Position numbers and translations under genes: made by a program. The notes beneath the pieces are model-generated. The model did not search any database and had not been told where the DNA came from. It saw only the letters and a list, made by a program, of their open reading frames with translations. 64,000 nucleotides of DNA from Bradyrhizobium manausense (GTDB taxonomy: Bacteria; Pseudomonadota; Alphaproteobacteria; Rhizobiales; Xanthobacteraceae), in contig NZ_JAFCJI010000001.1 in NCBI RefSeq assembly GCF_018131105.1, forward strand, positions 2,356,001 through 2,420,000. Reading direction: 5' to 3'. The first letter of the stretch is position 1; each line of letters opens with the position of its first letter. This document shows positions 36,001 through 43,820 of the stretch, in pieces.

Positions 36001-36791
36001 TCGAGGCCCTGAAGAATTCCGCTTTGCGCAGTGGCCTGCGGTGCGGCCGGAGTCGCATCCGGGGTTGCGGGCGCCATCCCGAAGGGCGGCGGCGGGACGC
36101 CGTTGCGCGGGAATGTCGGCGGCAGGCCCGCTTCCTTCTTGGACGCGACGCCGGTTGCGAGCGGCTTGGCGGTGTCGCCTGCGGAAACCGTCACGGTGCC
36201 GTCGGGCGCGATCCGGATCGCGAGTTCGGCATCGACGAGGTTGAGGCTTTCGGCGCGCAGATGCCCGGTGAGAAGTGCGACGCCCGACAGCCTGACCTCG
36301 GCCTTCGGAGCGCTGGCGACGATGGCGCGGTCATGATCGCGAACGATGATGTCGCGGATACGCACCGCAATCCTGATCCGCCCGGCACGCTCGATCTGGG
36401 TGCCGCCGACCTCCACGGTGTTGCCGTGGCCGATATTGTCCTCGATCGCGGCCGCGAGCCAGGGCGTTGCCATGTCGAGATTGATCGGGCCGGCGCCAAG
36501 CCGCCACCACAGGGCGCCAAAGCAGCCGACGAAGATGACGATCAGGGCTCCGAGGACGACTGAGATGCGGCGCAGCCAGCGGCCGCTCGGCAGTACCCGC
36601 CGGAATGCCGAGAAGCCGTCACCGACCCGGAAGCGCGAGCTGGAACGCGACAGCAGGCGGCGTGCGCGATGCCCCGCCTCCTCCTCCTGATCCTGATCCC
36701 AGTCGGCCTCGTCCCATTCCGGCTGCTCGTGACGGCCGCCGTGCCGATCGAGGTCCCTGATGTGATCCTGGGGCGACGTATTCCTTGCCAT
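33075..36791 (-). CDS. Giant AsmA/YhdP-like inner-membrane protein
   Basis: A 1238-residue protein. A charged cytoplasmic N-terminus (residues 1-75, rich in D/E/R) precedes one membrane helix (about 76-96, ISVVLGALIVIFVGCFGALWW). A very long periplasmic repeat of beta-strands follows (DUF3971 / AsmA-like), ending with SIDYPGNQVCMSGTFVPMYGVNNIFGQIPLFG, a typical AsmA C-terminal block. YhdP, TamB and AsmA relatives form bridge-like tubes that move phospholipid between inner and outer membranes. The start at 36791 (MARNTSPQD) has GAGAGG just upstream; longer frames add about 41 unlikely residues. A glutamine/proline-rich tail ends the protein. It is divergent from the peroxiredoxin gene. Confidence 0.88.
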   Translation of the reverse strand: MARNTSPQDHIRDLDRHGGRHEQPEWDEADWDQDQEEEAGHRARRLLSRSSSRFRVGDGFSAFRRVLPSGRWLRRISVVLGALIVIFVGCFGALWWRLGAGPINLDMATPWLAAAIEDNIGHGNTVEVGGTQIERAGRIRIAVRIRDIIVRDHDRAIVASAPKAEVRLSGVALLTGHLRAESLNLVDAELAIRIAPDGTVTVSAGDTAKPLATGVASKKEAGLPPTFPRNGVPPPPFGMAPATPDATPAAPQATAQSGILQGLDWLDSLSMTGLDGQNLNEIGLKNGNLIVDDQQRGSKWTFENITLSLRRPSHGGVALSLGEEGAHPWSLRATIGPTENGVRSVDIRADKVSTSNILLALRVKDLTYTADLPLTGEMKGELGRDGVPTFFRGKVTIGAGNIIDTDTPDYPMAIDSAEINVEWDAGRRVLVAPFKILSGANRMTLLAHLEPPNGTTNDWQLGFSGGSILLGGIDNEPPLVFNRIAIGFRFDTDHKRLLLTQADISNGEIGVAGTGAIDYSGEPRLTLGFAGTPMSASALKRMWPTLVVPELRQWVIERIERGTLQRIEVGVNSPTRNLPRKGPPIPDDGLSVNIVASGVTVRPVDGMPVVHDADLKAHVTGRTATVNIAQGIADTPAGRKITISDFTFEVPDMAPKPSPSRTRFRVDGPVPAAAEMLSNDRLSDLSSTVVDPNTSKGTFTANIQLALPVKGELTKADTVYAVTADLNGFAADKLVMNQKLEANNLKIVANNQGYQVKGDVKINGQAASLDYRKATDGDADVKLQTTLDDAGRARLGFDLSPAVSGSVPIKVSGKIAGGPDQTTKLGIEADLTSVKLDNILPGWVKLPGKSSKATFKVVPTAQSTRLEDIVIEGGGASIKGSLEVDPNGDLMNANFPVYAPSDGDKTSLKVERGQDGVIRGTMRGDVFDGRGFLKSAISGNSKDDSKSKLKNVDFDIDVKLGTVAGFNGETMRSVDAKMSKRSGAIKAFSLSGRIGQNTPVAADLRGGRAQGSREVIYLQTNDAGSLLKFTDTYTKAVGGQMVVAMEPPAADASVPREGLINVRDFTVKGEGQLDRVAAGAPNGTGTGVSFSALRAEFTRQNGALTVRDGVVKGPMIGATIEGSIDYPGNQVCMSGTFVPMYGVNNIFGQIPLFGIFLGGGNNEGLIGVTYEVVGTPDKPSMRVNPISAMAPGLFRKIFEFNTGKQQNAPIDELPSSHSGDSSTGSARTLSNGCSLARR

Positions 36792-37082
36792 TGCCTCTCG
36801 ATACAGGCGCCCGTCATAGGATTGAGCGCCGCCGGGACCGCAGCCGTCGACGGGAATCGACGCTCCCCGCCCCGGCACTGCCGCCATACCTCTGATGTTC
36901 CTGCTGTTCGTCATTTCGCCCCGGGAGCGCGTTCAACGAGCAGTGGGGTGGTGCGTGGAATTCCTTGTAACCATACTCCGTCGCCGCCAAAATTGCCCAG
37001 CCGAGGGCGCGAATCCGGCACACCGGACGAGAGCTGCAATACCGCTTTGGTTGACCCGCCGAAAGCGACGAAAGGAAGGCGT

Positions 37083-37784
37083 ATGTCCAAGAAATCCCGA
37101 AAGAAATCGTCCAAAACGCCCTCCGGCAGTTCGACCGCCAAAAAGAAGTCCCTGAAAATACGGGCATCGAGTCAAACACGCAGCGCGAAAACACAACCGG
37201 CATCCGCCGGCAAATCCAGCAAGGCAGGCGCGAAGTCAGCATCGCACAAGGCCGCATCGAAACGGTTAAAATCTTCTGAAAAGGCCTCCAAGCCCGCCGC
37301 TGCGGCGGCCGGCGCCAAATCGACTCTGGCCGAGGGCCGGAAGGCCCCGGCGTTTCGCCTGCCGCGCGACGGCGGCCAAGTCGTCACATCGGCGGATTAT
37401 TCCGGCAAGAAGCTCGTCTTGTTCTTCTATCCCCGGGCCGACACGCCGGGCTGCACCCGCGAGGCGATCGACTTCACCCGCCTCAAGGACGCCTTCACCT
37501 CTGCCGACACTGCCGTGCTCGGCATTTCGGCCGATCCGTTAAAGGCCCAGGAGAAGTTCCGCGACAAGCACAGCCTTGGCATTCCCCTGATCTCGGACGA
37601 GCAGCACGAGATGCTGGAGGCCTATGGCGCCTGGGGCGAAAAATCCATGTACGGCAGGACCTTCCTTGGGATTCTTCGCACCACGGTGCTGATCGGCGCC
37701 GACGGCAAAGTGGCCAGGATCTGGCGCAACGTCAGGGTCGATGGGCATGCCGACGAGGTGCTCGCCGCGGCAAGAGGTCTTTAA
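37083..37784 (+). CDS. bcp: Peroxiredoxin (PrxQ/Bcp) with histone-like N-terminal extension
   Basis: A 233-residue protein. Residues 1-80 are a lysine/serine/alanine extension (MSKKSRKKSSKTPSGSS onward). Residues 82-233 are a peroxiredoxin of the Bcp/PrxQ class with peroxidatic Cys124 in PRADTPGCTREAID. The resolving cysteine five residues later (Cys50 in E. coli Bcp) is isoleucine, and Cys124 is the only cysteine, so the enzyme must use a 1-Cys mechanism with an external thiol. The basic tail may hold it near DNA or ribosomes; that is inference. The start has AAAGGAAGG upstream. It detoxifies organic peroxides and H2O2. Confidence 0.9.
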   Translation: MSKKSRKKSSKTPSGSSTAKKKSLKIRASSQTRSAKTQPASAGKSSKAGAKSASHKAASKRLKSSEKASKPAAAAAGAKSTLAEGRKAPAFRLPRDGGQVVTSADYSGKKLVLFFYPRADTPGCTREAIDFTRLKDAFTSADTAVLGISADPLKAQEKFRDKHSLGIPLISDEQHEMLEAYGAWGEKSMYGRTFLGILRTTVLIGADGKVARIWRNVRVDGHADEVLAAARGL

Positions 37785-37830
37785 CCAGCCCGTTAAAATC
37801 GAGCGTTCCCGTTTCCGGAAAATTAACCAT
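37781..37830 (+). promoter_or_regulatory. CtrA-like TTAA half-sites upstream of M23 gene
   Basis: TTAACC at 37781 and TTAA at 37793 are separated by 8 bp, one more than the canonical CtrA spacing. A further TTAACCAT, the recognised alphaproteobacterial half-site, lies at 37823-37830. The M23 ATG is at 37895. The first site includes the bcp stop codon. Confidence 0.4.
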
Positions 37831-37894
37831 GACAGGCCCAGATTGCCGCGGCAATTAGGCCGCAAGGAACGTTCCGACCGGCGCGGGAGTGCCG

Positions 37895-39250
37895 ATGTCG
37901 AAAAGTTCTGCCCAATATTCGCAGTACCCCCAGCATCACCCCCACGACCACGGACGGGCCTATCATCGCCGTCCCGCCGCCGCAGCAGCAGCCGCTATTC
38001 CCCTTCCCGATACCGACGACGCCTACACCATCCAGCATCACGGCAAGCAGGTTCGCCTCGGCCCGGTGGTGTTCTGGATCGTGGTCGGCACCGTCGTCCT
38101 GCTCGGGCTGTGGTCGGCTGCGACCGCCACCTATTTCGCCTTCCGCGACGACGTCCTGACCCGGCTGATCGCCCGCCAGGCCGAGATGCAGTACGCCTAT
38201 GAGGACCGCATCGCCGAGCTGCGCGCCAAGGTCGACCGCGCCACCAGCCGCCAGCTGCTCGACCAGGAACAGTTCGACCAGAAGCTCGACCAGATCATGA
38301 AGCGCCAGACGGCGCTGGAGTCCCGTGCCACGGCGCTCGGCGCCATGCCCGATGTCACGGGGTCGATTCCCCGCTCGACGCAGCAGCGCGGCGAGACGAC
38401 GACGCAAGGCACGCCGAAACCGTCGCCAATCAGCGACACCGTGACCTTCGTGGCGCCGCCCGACCGCGAAGCGCGGCTCGAATCGCGCGCGCCTGCCGTG
38501 GTCGCCCCGCCGGCCAATCAATTCGCGAGGAACCAGGGCTTTGACAACGTTCTGGTCCGGCTGACGAACTCGCTTGATCAGGTTGAGCGTCGCCAGGTCG
38601 CGGCGCTCGGCGCCGTTGAGGAAGGCATGGATTCGCGCATGCGCCGGATGCGCGGCGTGGTCAGCGATCTCGGCCTGAACCTCGCCAGCCTTGAGGCCGC
38701 CGTACCGCGCGCGGCGATGGGCGGCCCGTTCGTGCCGGTGAAGCTCACCGCCAACGCGGGCCCGTTCGAGAAGCAGCTCTATCGCATCAACGTCACCCGC
38801 GCCGAGCTGGATCGGCTCAATCGCACGCTCGCGCAGGTGCCCTATCGCAAGCCCGTCGTCGGCGAGGTCGAGTTCACCTCGGGCTTCGGCGTTCGCAGCG
38901 ATCCCTTCCTCGGCCGGCCCGCGATGCACACCGGTCTCGACTTCCGCGCCGCCACCGGCGATCCCGCACGCGTCACGGCCAACGGCAAGGTGGTCTCAGC
39001 CGGCTGGTCCGGCGGTTACGGCCGCATGGTCGAGGTCGATCACGGCAACGGCCTGTCGACGCGCTACGGCCATCTCTCCGAGATCAACGTCAAGGTCGGC
39101 GAGATCGTGAAGATCGGCCAGGTCATCGGCCTCGTCGGCTCGACCGGCCGCTCCACCGGTCCGCATCTGCACTATGAGACCCGCATCGACGGCGAAGCCG
39201 TCGACCCGCAGAAATTCCTGCGCGCCGGAGTGCGCCTCAGCGCGGGCTAG
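37895..39250 (+). CDS. M23 (LytM/DipM-type) peptidoglycan endopeptidase
   Basis: A 451-residue membrane-anchored protein. A histidine-rich cytoplasmic start (residues 1-45) precedes one helix (about 56-82, VVFWIVVGTVVLLGLWSAAT). A coiled-coil region follows (about 90-150 and 225-310), then the M23 domain with zinc ligands in HTGLDF and HLHYE. The catalytic histidines are intact, so it should cut peptidoglycan cross-links. Similar coiled-coil LytM proteins act at division and growth sites, either as hydrolases or as amidase activators; amiC lies 7 kb away. The ATG at 37895 is chosen because GGGAG sits 5 nt upstream; an in-frame GTG lies at 37889. Confidence 0.92.
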   Translation: MSKSSAQYSQYPQHHPHDHGRAYHRRPAAAAAAAIPLPDTDDAYTIQHHGKQVRLGPVVFWIVVGTVVLLGLWSAATATYFAFRDDVLTRLIARQAEMQYAYEDRIAELRAKVDRATSRQLLDQEQFDQKLDQIMKRQTALESRATALGAMPDVTGSIPRSTQQRGETTTQGTPKPSPISDTVTFVAPPDREARLESRAPAVVAPPANQFARNQGFDNVLVRLTNSLDQVERRQVAALGAVEEGMDSRMRRMRGVVSDLGLNLASLEAAVPRAAMGGPFVPVKLTANAGPFEKQLYRINVTRAELDRLNRTLAQVPYRKPVVGEVEFTSGFGVRSDPFLGRPAMHTGLDFRAATGDPARVTANGKVVSAGWSGGYGRMVEVDHGNGLSTRYGHLSEINVKVGEIVKIGQVIGLVGSTGRSTGPHLHYETRIDGEAVDPQKFLRAGVRLSAG

Positions 39251-39332
39251 GCCCGCGTCCTGCGCGTGCAGCGTATTCGCCCCCTTACGCGGGCCCCCGG
39301 CGGCTCCGCCTCCGGGACCTCCAAAGCCGCCG

Positions 39333-40568
39333 CTACTGGCTGTGTTCGTGGCCGACCTCGCCGGTGATGACCTCGCCGAACGGCTGCCAGGACTGGCCGT
39401 TGAAACGCATCAGCTGCATCTGCTCGATCGGGAAGTAATCGTCAGGCGACGTGTTGACCATGATGCCGGGCATCATCAGGTCACTGTGAAAATTCTTCAG
39501 ATTCGCCGCCTGCTTCATGACGTTGTCGCGCGTAAGATTGTCACCGCACTGCTTCAACACCTGCACCATCGCCTCGGCCTGCACATAGCCGTAGACATTG
39601 TTGGCATTGGTCTTGTCGCCATCGGGATAATATTTGTCCATGAAGTCGCGCCACTTCACCACCGCCGGATCCTTGTCCCAGGTCGGATCGGTCGGCTCCT
39701 TCAGATAGATCGTCGAGATGATGTCCTTGGAATATTCGAGGCCGGCGGGCTTGAGCACCGAGGCGACCGACGTTGCTGTATTGGCCAGGAAGAACTTCGG
39801 TTTCCAGCCGAGCTCGCCGACCTTCCGGATCGCCTGCGCCGAGCCCTTCGGCGCAGCCCATGAAAAGAAGATATCGGCGCCGGAATCATGCAAGGCGACG
39901 ATCTGCGAGTCGATCGAGGGATCGCTGACCTCGTAGGATTTGTCGGCGATGATCATGCTGGCCTTGTCGCCGAGCCCGTCCTTCAGACCCTTGAACTGGT
40001 CCTTGCCGGCATCGTCGTTCTGCCAGAACACCGCGATCTTGCCGTTCGGAAAATTGTCGCGAATGTATTTTGCGTAGATCCGCCCCTCGCTCTGGTAGTT
40101 GGGCTGAAAGCCCATGGTCCACGGAAAGTTCTTGGGGTCACCGAACTTGGTGCCGCCGGAGGCAACGAACAGCTGCGGCACCTTCTTCGCGTTCATGTAT
40201 TTCATGATCGCGGAATTCGAGGGTGTGCCGAGCGACTGGAAGATCAGCAGCACCTCGTCGCTCTCGACCAGCTTGCGTGCCTGCTCGATCGCCTTCGGCG
40301 GCGAATAGGCATCGTCATAGCTGACGAAGTTGATCTTGCGGCCGTTGATGCCGCCCTGATCGTTGATCATCTTGAAGAACGCGGCCTCGGTCTTGCCGAT
40401 CACGCCATAGGACGACGCAGGGCCGCTATAGGGCATGATGTTGCCGATCTTGATTTCGGTGTCGCTGGCGCCGGGATCATATTTCTTCTGCGCAAAAGCC
40501 GGTGCCGTGAAGAGCACTCCGGCAGCAAGCATAGCGAGGGCAGCAAAGCCAATCCGACGACCCGGCAT
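39333..40568 (-). CDS. ABC transporter substrate-binding protein, LivK type (orphan)
   Basis: A 411-residue periplasmic binding protein. The signal peptide MPGRRIGFAALAMLAAGVLF ends near AFAQ. The type I fold follows with DTEIKIGNIMPYSGPASSYGVIGKTEAAFFKMIND and FVSYDDAYSPPKAIEQARKLVESDEV, characteristic of branched-chain amino acid/aromatic acid binding proteins (HAAT family). No permease or ATPase gene is adjacent, so it must work with components elsewhere. Bradyrhizobia carry many such receptors, often for aromatic or amide compounds, so the ligand is left open. GGGGAGAG precedes the ATG. Confidence 0.9.
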   Translation of the reverse strand: MPGRRIGFAALAMLAAGVLFTAPAFAQKKYDPGASDTEIKIGNIMPYSGPASSYGVIGKTEAAFFKMINDQGGINGRKINFVSYDDAYSPPKAIEQARKLVESDEVLLIFQSLGTPSNSAIMKYMNAKKVPQLFVASGGTKFGDPKNFPWTMGFQPNYQSEGRIYAKYIRDNFPNGKIAVFWQNDDAGKDQFKGLKDGLGDKASMIIADKSYEVSDPSIDSQIVALHDSGADIFFSWAAPKGSAQAIRKVGELGWKPKFFLANTATSVASVLKPAGLEYSKDIISTIYLKEPTDPTWDKDPAVVKWRDFMDKYYPDGDKTNANNVYGYVQAEAMVQVLKQCGDNLTRDNVMKQAANLKNFHSDLMMPGIMVNTSPDDYFPIEQMQLMRFNGQSWQPFGEVITGEVGHEHSQ

Positions 40569-40674
40569 CGTTCTCTCCCCAATTTTGTAGTCTTGTTTTG
40601 TGGAGAGTGTCGCAAGGTGTCCTGCGGCTGGCAAGCGCTTCGATTTTCCGCGAGGTGAAACGACGTATCGGAAC

Positions 40675-41586
40675 TTACCCGACGCGCTGCAGCATTCGCA
40701 GCGCCCGTCCGTCGATCACGATCAACGCGCCGCCGATGACGATCGCACCGGCGATCTCGCGCATGGAAATGGGCTCACCCAGCACCAGCCATCCCAGAAG
40801 GATCGCGGTGACAGGAATGAGGAGCGTCACCAGCATCACGTTCGTTGCGCCTGAGCGCCGCATGATCTGGAAGAACACGATGTAGGCGAGTGCCGTCGAG
40901 AGCGCGGCAAGGCCAAGCACGGCGAGCCAGGTGGTCAGCCCCGGCATCGGTAGCCGCCACGGCTGCTCTACCACAGCGGCGACGACCGCCATCATCGCCG
41001 TCGACGCCATTAGTTGAAACGTCGCTGTACCCAGCGGCGCCGAGTCCTTCAGCAGCCTCCGGGCGGCGAGCGCGGCAAAGCCATAGCTCAGCGCGCCACC
41101 GAGGCAGAGCAGGATGCCGAGCCCCTGCCCCGACAACGCATCGATCCCCCATCCCCGCAGAATGATCACGCCGGCGAGGCCAAGCACGACGCCAGCCACC
41201 CGCCGCGCCTGCAATGCCTCTTCGCCCGCAGCTGCCATCACCAACACCGTGAACAGCGGCGTCGTGGCGTTGAGGATCGACGCCAGTCCACTCGGGATGA
41301 AGGTCTGTCCGGCCACGATCAGCGAGAACGGAATGACGTTGTTGAGCAGCCCGATCACGAGGAACGGCTTCCAGCCCGCAACACCTCTCGGCAAACTGAT
41401 CCCCTGCCGGCGCAGCAGCGGCAGCAGCATGGCAGCGCCAAGCGCGACGCGCAAAAACACGAGCGTCAGCGGCGGCAATTCCCGCAACGCCGCGCCGTTG
41501 AAGAAGAAGGAGCCGCCCCAGAGGATCGAGAGCAAAGCGAGCAGCGACCAGTCTCGCGCGTCGATCCTGATATCGTTCGGGGGCAT
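40675..41586 (-). CDS. EamA/DMT family permease
   Basis: About 303 residues with ten hydrophobic helices in two repeats of the EamA domain (WGGSFFFNGAALRELPPLTLVFLR and later SYGFAALAARRLL). Such drug/metabolite transporters export amino acids, purines or other metabolites; specificity is unknown. The start could be 41586 (MPPNDIRIDARDW), 41598 or 41604. The first leaves the shortest cytoplasmic tail and is used here. Confidence 0.85.
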   Translation of the reverse strand: MPPNDIRIDARDWSLLALLSILWGGSFFFNGAALRELPPLTLVFLRVALGAAMLLPLLRRQGISLPRGVAGWKPFLVIGLLNNVIPFSLIVAGQTFIPSGLASILNATTPLFTVLVMAAAGEEALQARRVAGVVLGLAGVIILRGWGIDALSGQGLGILLCLGGALSYGFAALAARRLLKDSAPLGTATFQLMASTAMMAVVAAVVEQPWRLPMPGLTTWLAVLGLAALSTALAYIVFFQIMRRSGATNVMLVTLLIPVTAILLGWLVLGEPISMREIAGAIVIGGALIVIDGRALRMLQRVG

Positions 41587-41694
41587 GGGATCTCGCATCA
41601 GCAACTGATGCAGTCGCTAGTACGACGTGGCAGGCATTGCCACCCGATTTCCGAGACCGCGTTCCGATCGCGGCTGTCCGATGTCGAATTCCAG

Positions 41695-42576
41695 TTAAGA
41701 CGGCTTCTTCGGCCGCGACACCAGCTCGATCATCTTGCCCTCATCGTCGTCGGGCATCGCGGCCTTCGCCTGCGCGTAGGACTCGACGGCGGCGCGCGAG
41801 ACCAGCGGCTTGTCGGCCAGCAGGCTCTCGGCGAGTTTCACGGCGTAGGCGGCATCCTTGTGCCGCAGGGCCGCCGTGAACGTCGCGCCGCTGAAGTCGC
41901 GGGCGACCATGCGCTTGGAATGGCGTTGCACCTGCGGGCTCGCAGCCACGCTCGCCTGGATCGACTCCAGCACCAGCTTCATGTCGAGCCCGGCCTGCTC
42001 GGCAATTGCTAAGCCCTCGGCGAGGCCCGCGATCTGGATCGCGCCCATCAGATTGTTGATCAGCTTGTAGACCGTGCCGGAGCCGACCGCGCCGAAATGG
42101 CGGATGGTCGAACCGATGGGTTCGAGGAACGGTCGCGCACGCTCGAGGTCGGCGGGGTCGGCACCGGCAAGCAGCGTCAGCTTTCCGGCCGCGGCCGCAT
42201 CCGGCAGTCCCGTTACCGGGCAATCGATATAGATCAATCCACGCGCATTGAGCTCGCGGCCCATCTCGCGCGCGTGGTCGTAGGAAACCGTGGAGCACTC
42301 AATCGCGATGCTGCCTGCTTTCGCTGTCTTGGCCGCGCCGTTGAGCCCGATCCAGACAGCGCGCGAAGCCTCGTCGTCGGCGACCATGGTCACTACGGCG
42401 TCGGCATCGATCGCGGCATCTTCAGGCGAGGTCGCCCACTTCGCGCCGCGCGCGATCAGGTCTTCAGCTTTTGACTTGCTGCGATTCCACAGCGTCACCG
42501 TAAAACCGGCACTGACATAGCGGCCGGCCATCCCATGGCCCATCCGCCCCAATCCGATGAAGGCGACGCGGGGCAT
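41695..42576 (-). CDS. NAD(P)-dependent 3-hydroxyisobutyrate dehydrogenase-like enzyme
   Basis: A 293-residue beta-hydroxyacid dehydrogenase. The Rossmann motif is FIGLGRMGHGMAGR, the substrate motif is CPVTGLPDAAAAGKLTLLAGA, and the catalytic lysine lies in GTVYKLINNLM. The family includes 3-hydroxyisobutyrate, tartronate semialdehyde and glyoxylate reductases. The exact substrate is not determined. It follows prfB with only a 2-bp gap, so it is probably co-transcribed with it. Confidence 0.88.
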   Translation of the reverse strand: MPRVAFIGLGRMGHGMAGRYVSAGFTVTLWNRSKSKAEDLIARGAKWATSPEDAAIDADAVVTMVADDEASRAVWIGLNGAAKTAKAGSIAIECSTVSYDHAREMGRELNARGLIYIDCPVTGLPDAAAAGKLTLLAGADPADLERARPFLEPIGSTIRHFGAVGSGTVYKLINNLMGAIQIAGLAEGLAIAEQAGLDMKLVLESIQASVAASPQVQRHSKRMVARDFSGATFTAALRHKDAAYAVKLAESLLADKPLVSRAAVESYAQAKAAMPDDDEGKMIELVSRPKKPS

Positions 42577-42578
42577 GG

Positions 42579-43710
42579 TCAGTCCACGTCCTCGATGTCG
42601 GCGCCGGTGGTGCCGAAGGCGCGCTGCGCCAGGGTCGCGGCCATGAAGTCGTCGAGCTCGCCGTTGAGCACGCCCGAGGTATCGGAGGTCTGCACGCCGG
42701 TGCGCAGGTCCTTCACCATCTGGTAGGGCTGCAGCACGTAGGAGCGGATCTGGTGGCCCCAGCCGATATCGGTCTTGGCGGCCTGGTCGGCGGCGGCCTT
42801 CTCCTCACGCTTCTTCAGCTCGATCTCGTACAGGCGCGCGCGCAGCATGTCCCAGGCCTGGGCCCGGTTCTTGTGCTGGGAGCGGCCGGCCTGGCAGACC
42901 ACCGCAACGCCCGTCGGAATATGCGTCAGGCGCACCGCGGATTCGGTCTTGTTGACGTGCTGACCGCCGGCGCCGCCCGACCGCATCGTGTCGGTACGAA
43001 CGTCGGATTCCTTGATGTCGATCTTGATGCTGTCGTCGATGACGGGGAACACCTGCACGCTCGAGAACGAGGTGTGTCGCCGCGCATTGGAATCGAACGG
43101 CGAGATCCGCACCAGACGATGCACGCCAGCTTCGGTCTTCAGCCAGCCATAGGCATTATGCCCGGAGACCTGGATGGTCGCGGACTTGATGCCGGCCTCT
43201 TCGCCCTCGGACTCTTCAAGAAATTCGACCTTGAAGCCGTGCGTTTCGGCCCAGCGCGTGTACATGCGCAAGAGCATCTGCGCCCAGTCCTGGCTCTCGG
43301 TACCGCCGGCGCCGGCATGCACTTCGAGATAGGAATCGAAGCGGTCAGCCTCGCCCGACAGCAGCGCCTCGAGCTCGCGGCGCGCGACTTCCTTCTTGAG
43401 GTTCTTGAGTGCCGCTTCAGCCTCGGCCACGACGCCGGCATCGCCCTCGGCCTCGCCGAGTTCGATCATGCCGACATCGTCTTCGAGCTGCTGCTCGACC
43501 TTGCCGATGCCGGAGAGCGAGTCCTCGAGCGAGGTTCGCTCCTGCATCAGTTTCTGGGCTTTCTGGGGATCGTTCCAGAGGTTGGGATCTTCTGCGAGCT
43601 TGTTCAGCTCAGCGAGGCGCGCCGTCGATGTCTCGACGTCAAAGATGCCTCCTCAGCAGCCCGACTGACTGCTTGATCTCTTCTACCAACCGTTCGATTT
43701 CGGCGCGCAT
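42579..43710 (-). CDS. prfB: Peptide chain release factor 2 (programmed +1 frameshift)
   Basis: RF2, which ends translation at UGA and UAA. Translation begins at 43710 ([20 protein letters not shown]), runs 23 codons to CTT, meets an in-frame TGA (43641-43639), and must shift +1 by skipping base 43641 to continue as [12 protein letters not shown] to 42579. The spliced protein is 376 residues, the normal RF2 length. It has the recognition tripeptide SPF in [15 protein letters not shown] and the catalytic GGQ in [16 protein letters not shown]. Calling it from the in-frame ATG at 43547 would lose 54 residues of domain 1. The shift gives autoregulation: low RF2 favours frameshifting. Confidence 0.95.
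43638..43653 (-). promoter_or_regulatory. RF2 frameshift signal
   Basis: On the coding strand, a Shine-Dalgarno-like AGGAGG (43653-43648) is followed by CAT and then the slippery stop CTTTGAC (43644-43638). The 3-nt spacing is the same as in the E. coli prfB signal, where the internal AGGGGG pushes the ribosome forward. Confidence 0.93.
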
Positions 43711-43820
43711 GTCGTTCTCTGGTCTCGCGGAATCCCGCGTGCAATTCAGATGGGGGATGTAGCGGCGGCGGCTGCAAAGCGCAACCGCCGGAACCGCCCT
43801 CGTCAGTCTTATCCGCTGGC

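Noticed and set aside
36957..36982. EcfG-like promoter before bcp
   Set aside because: GGAAT-N17-CGTC differs from the consensus in both hexamers. It is too weak compared with the exact site at 59033.
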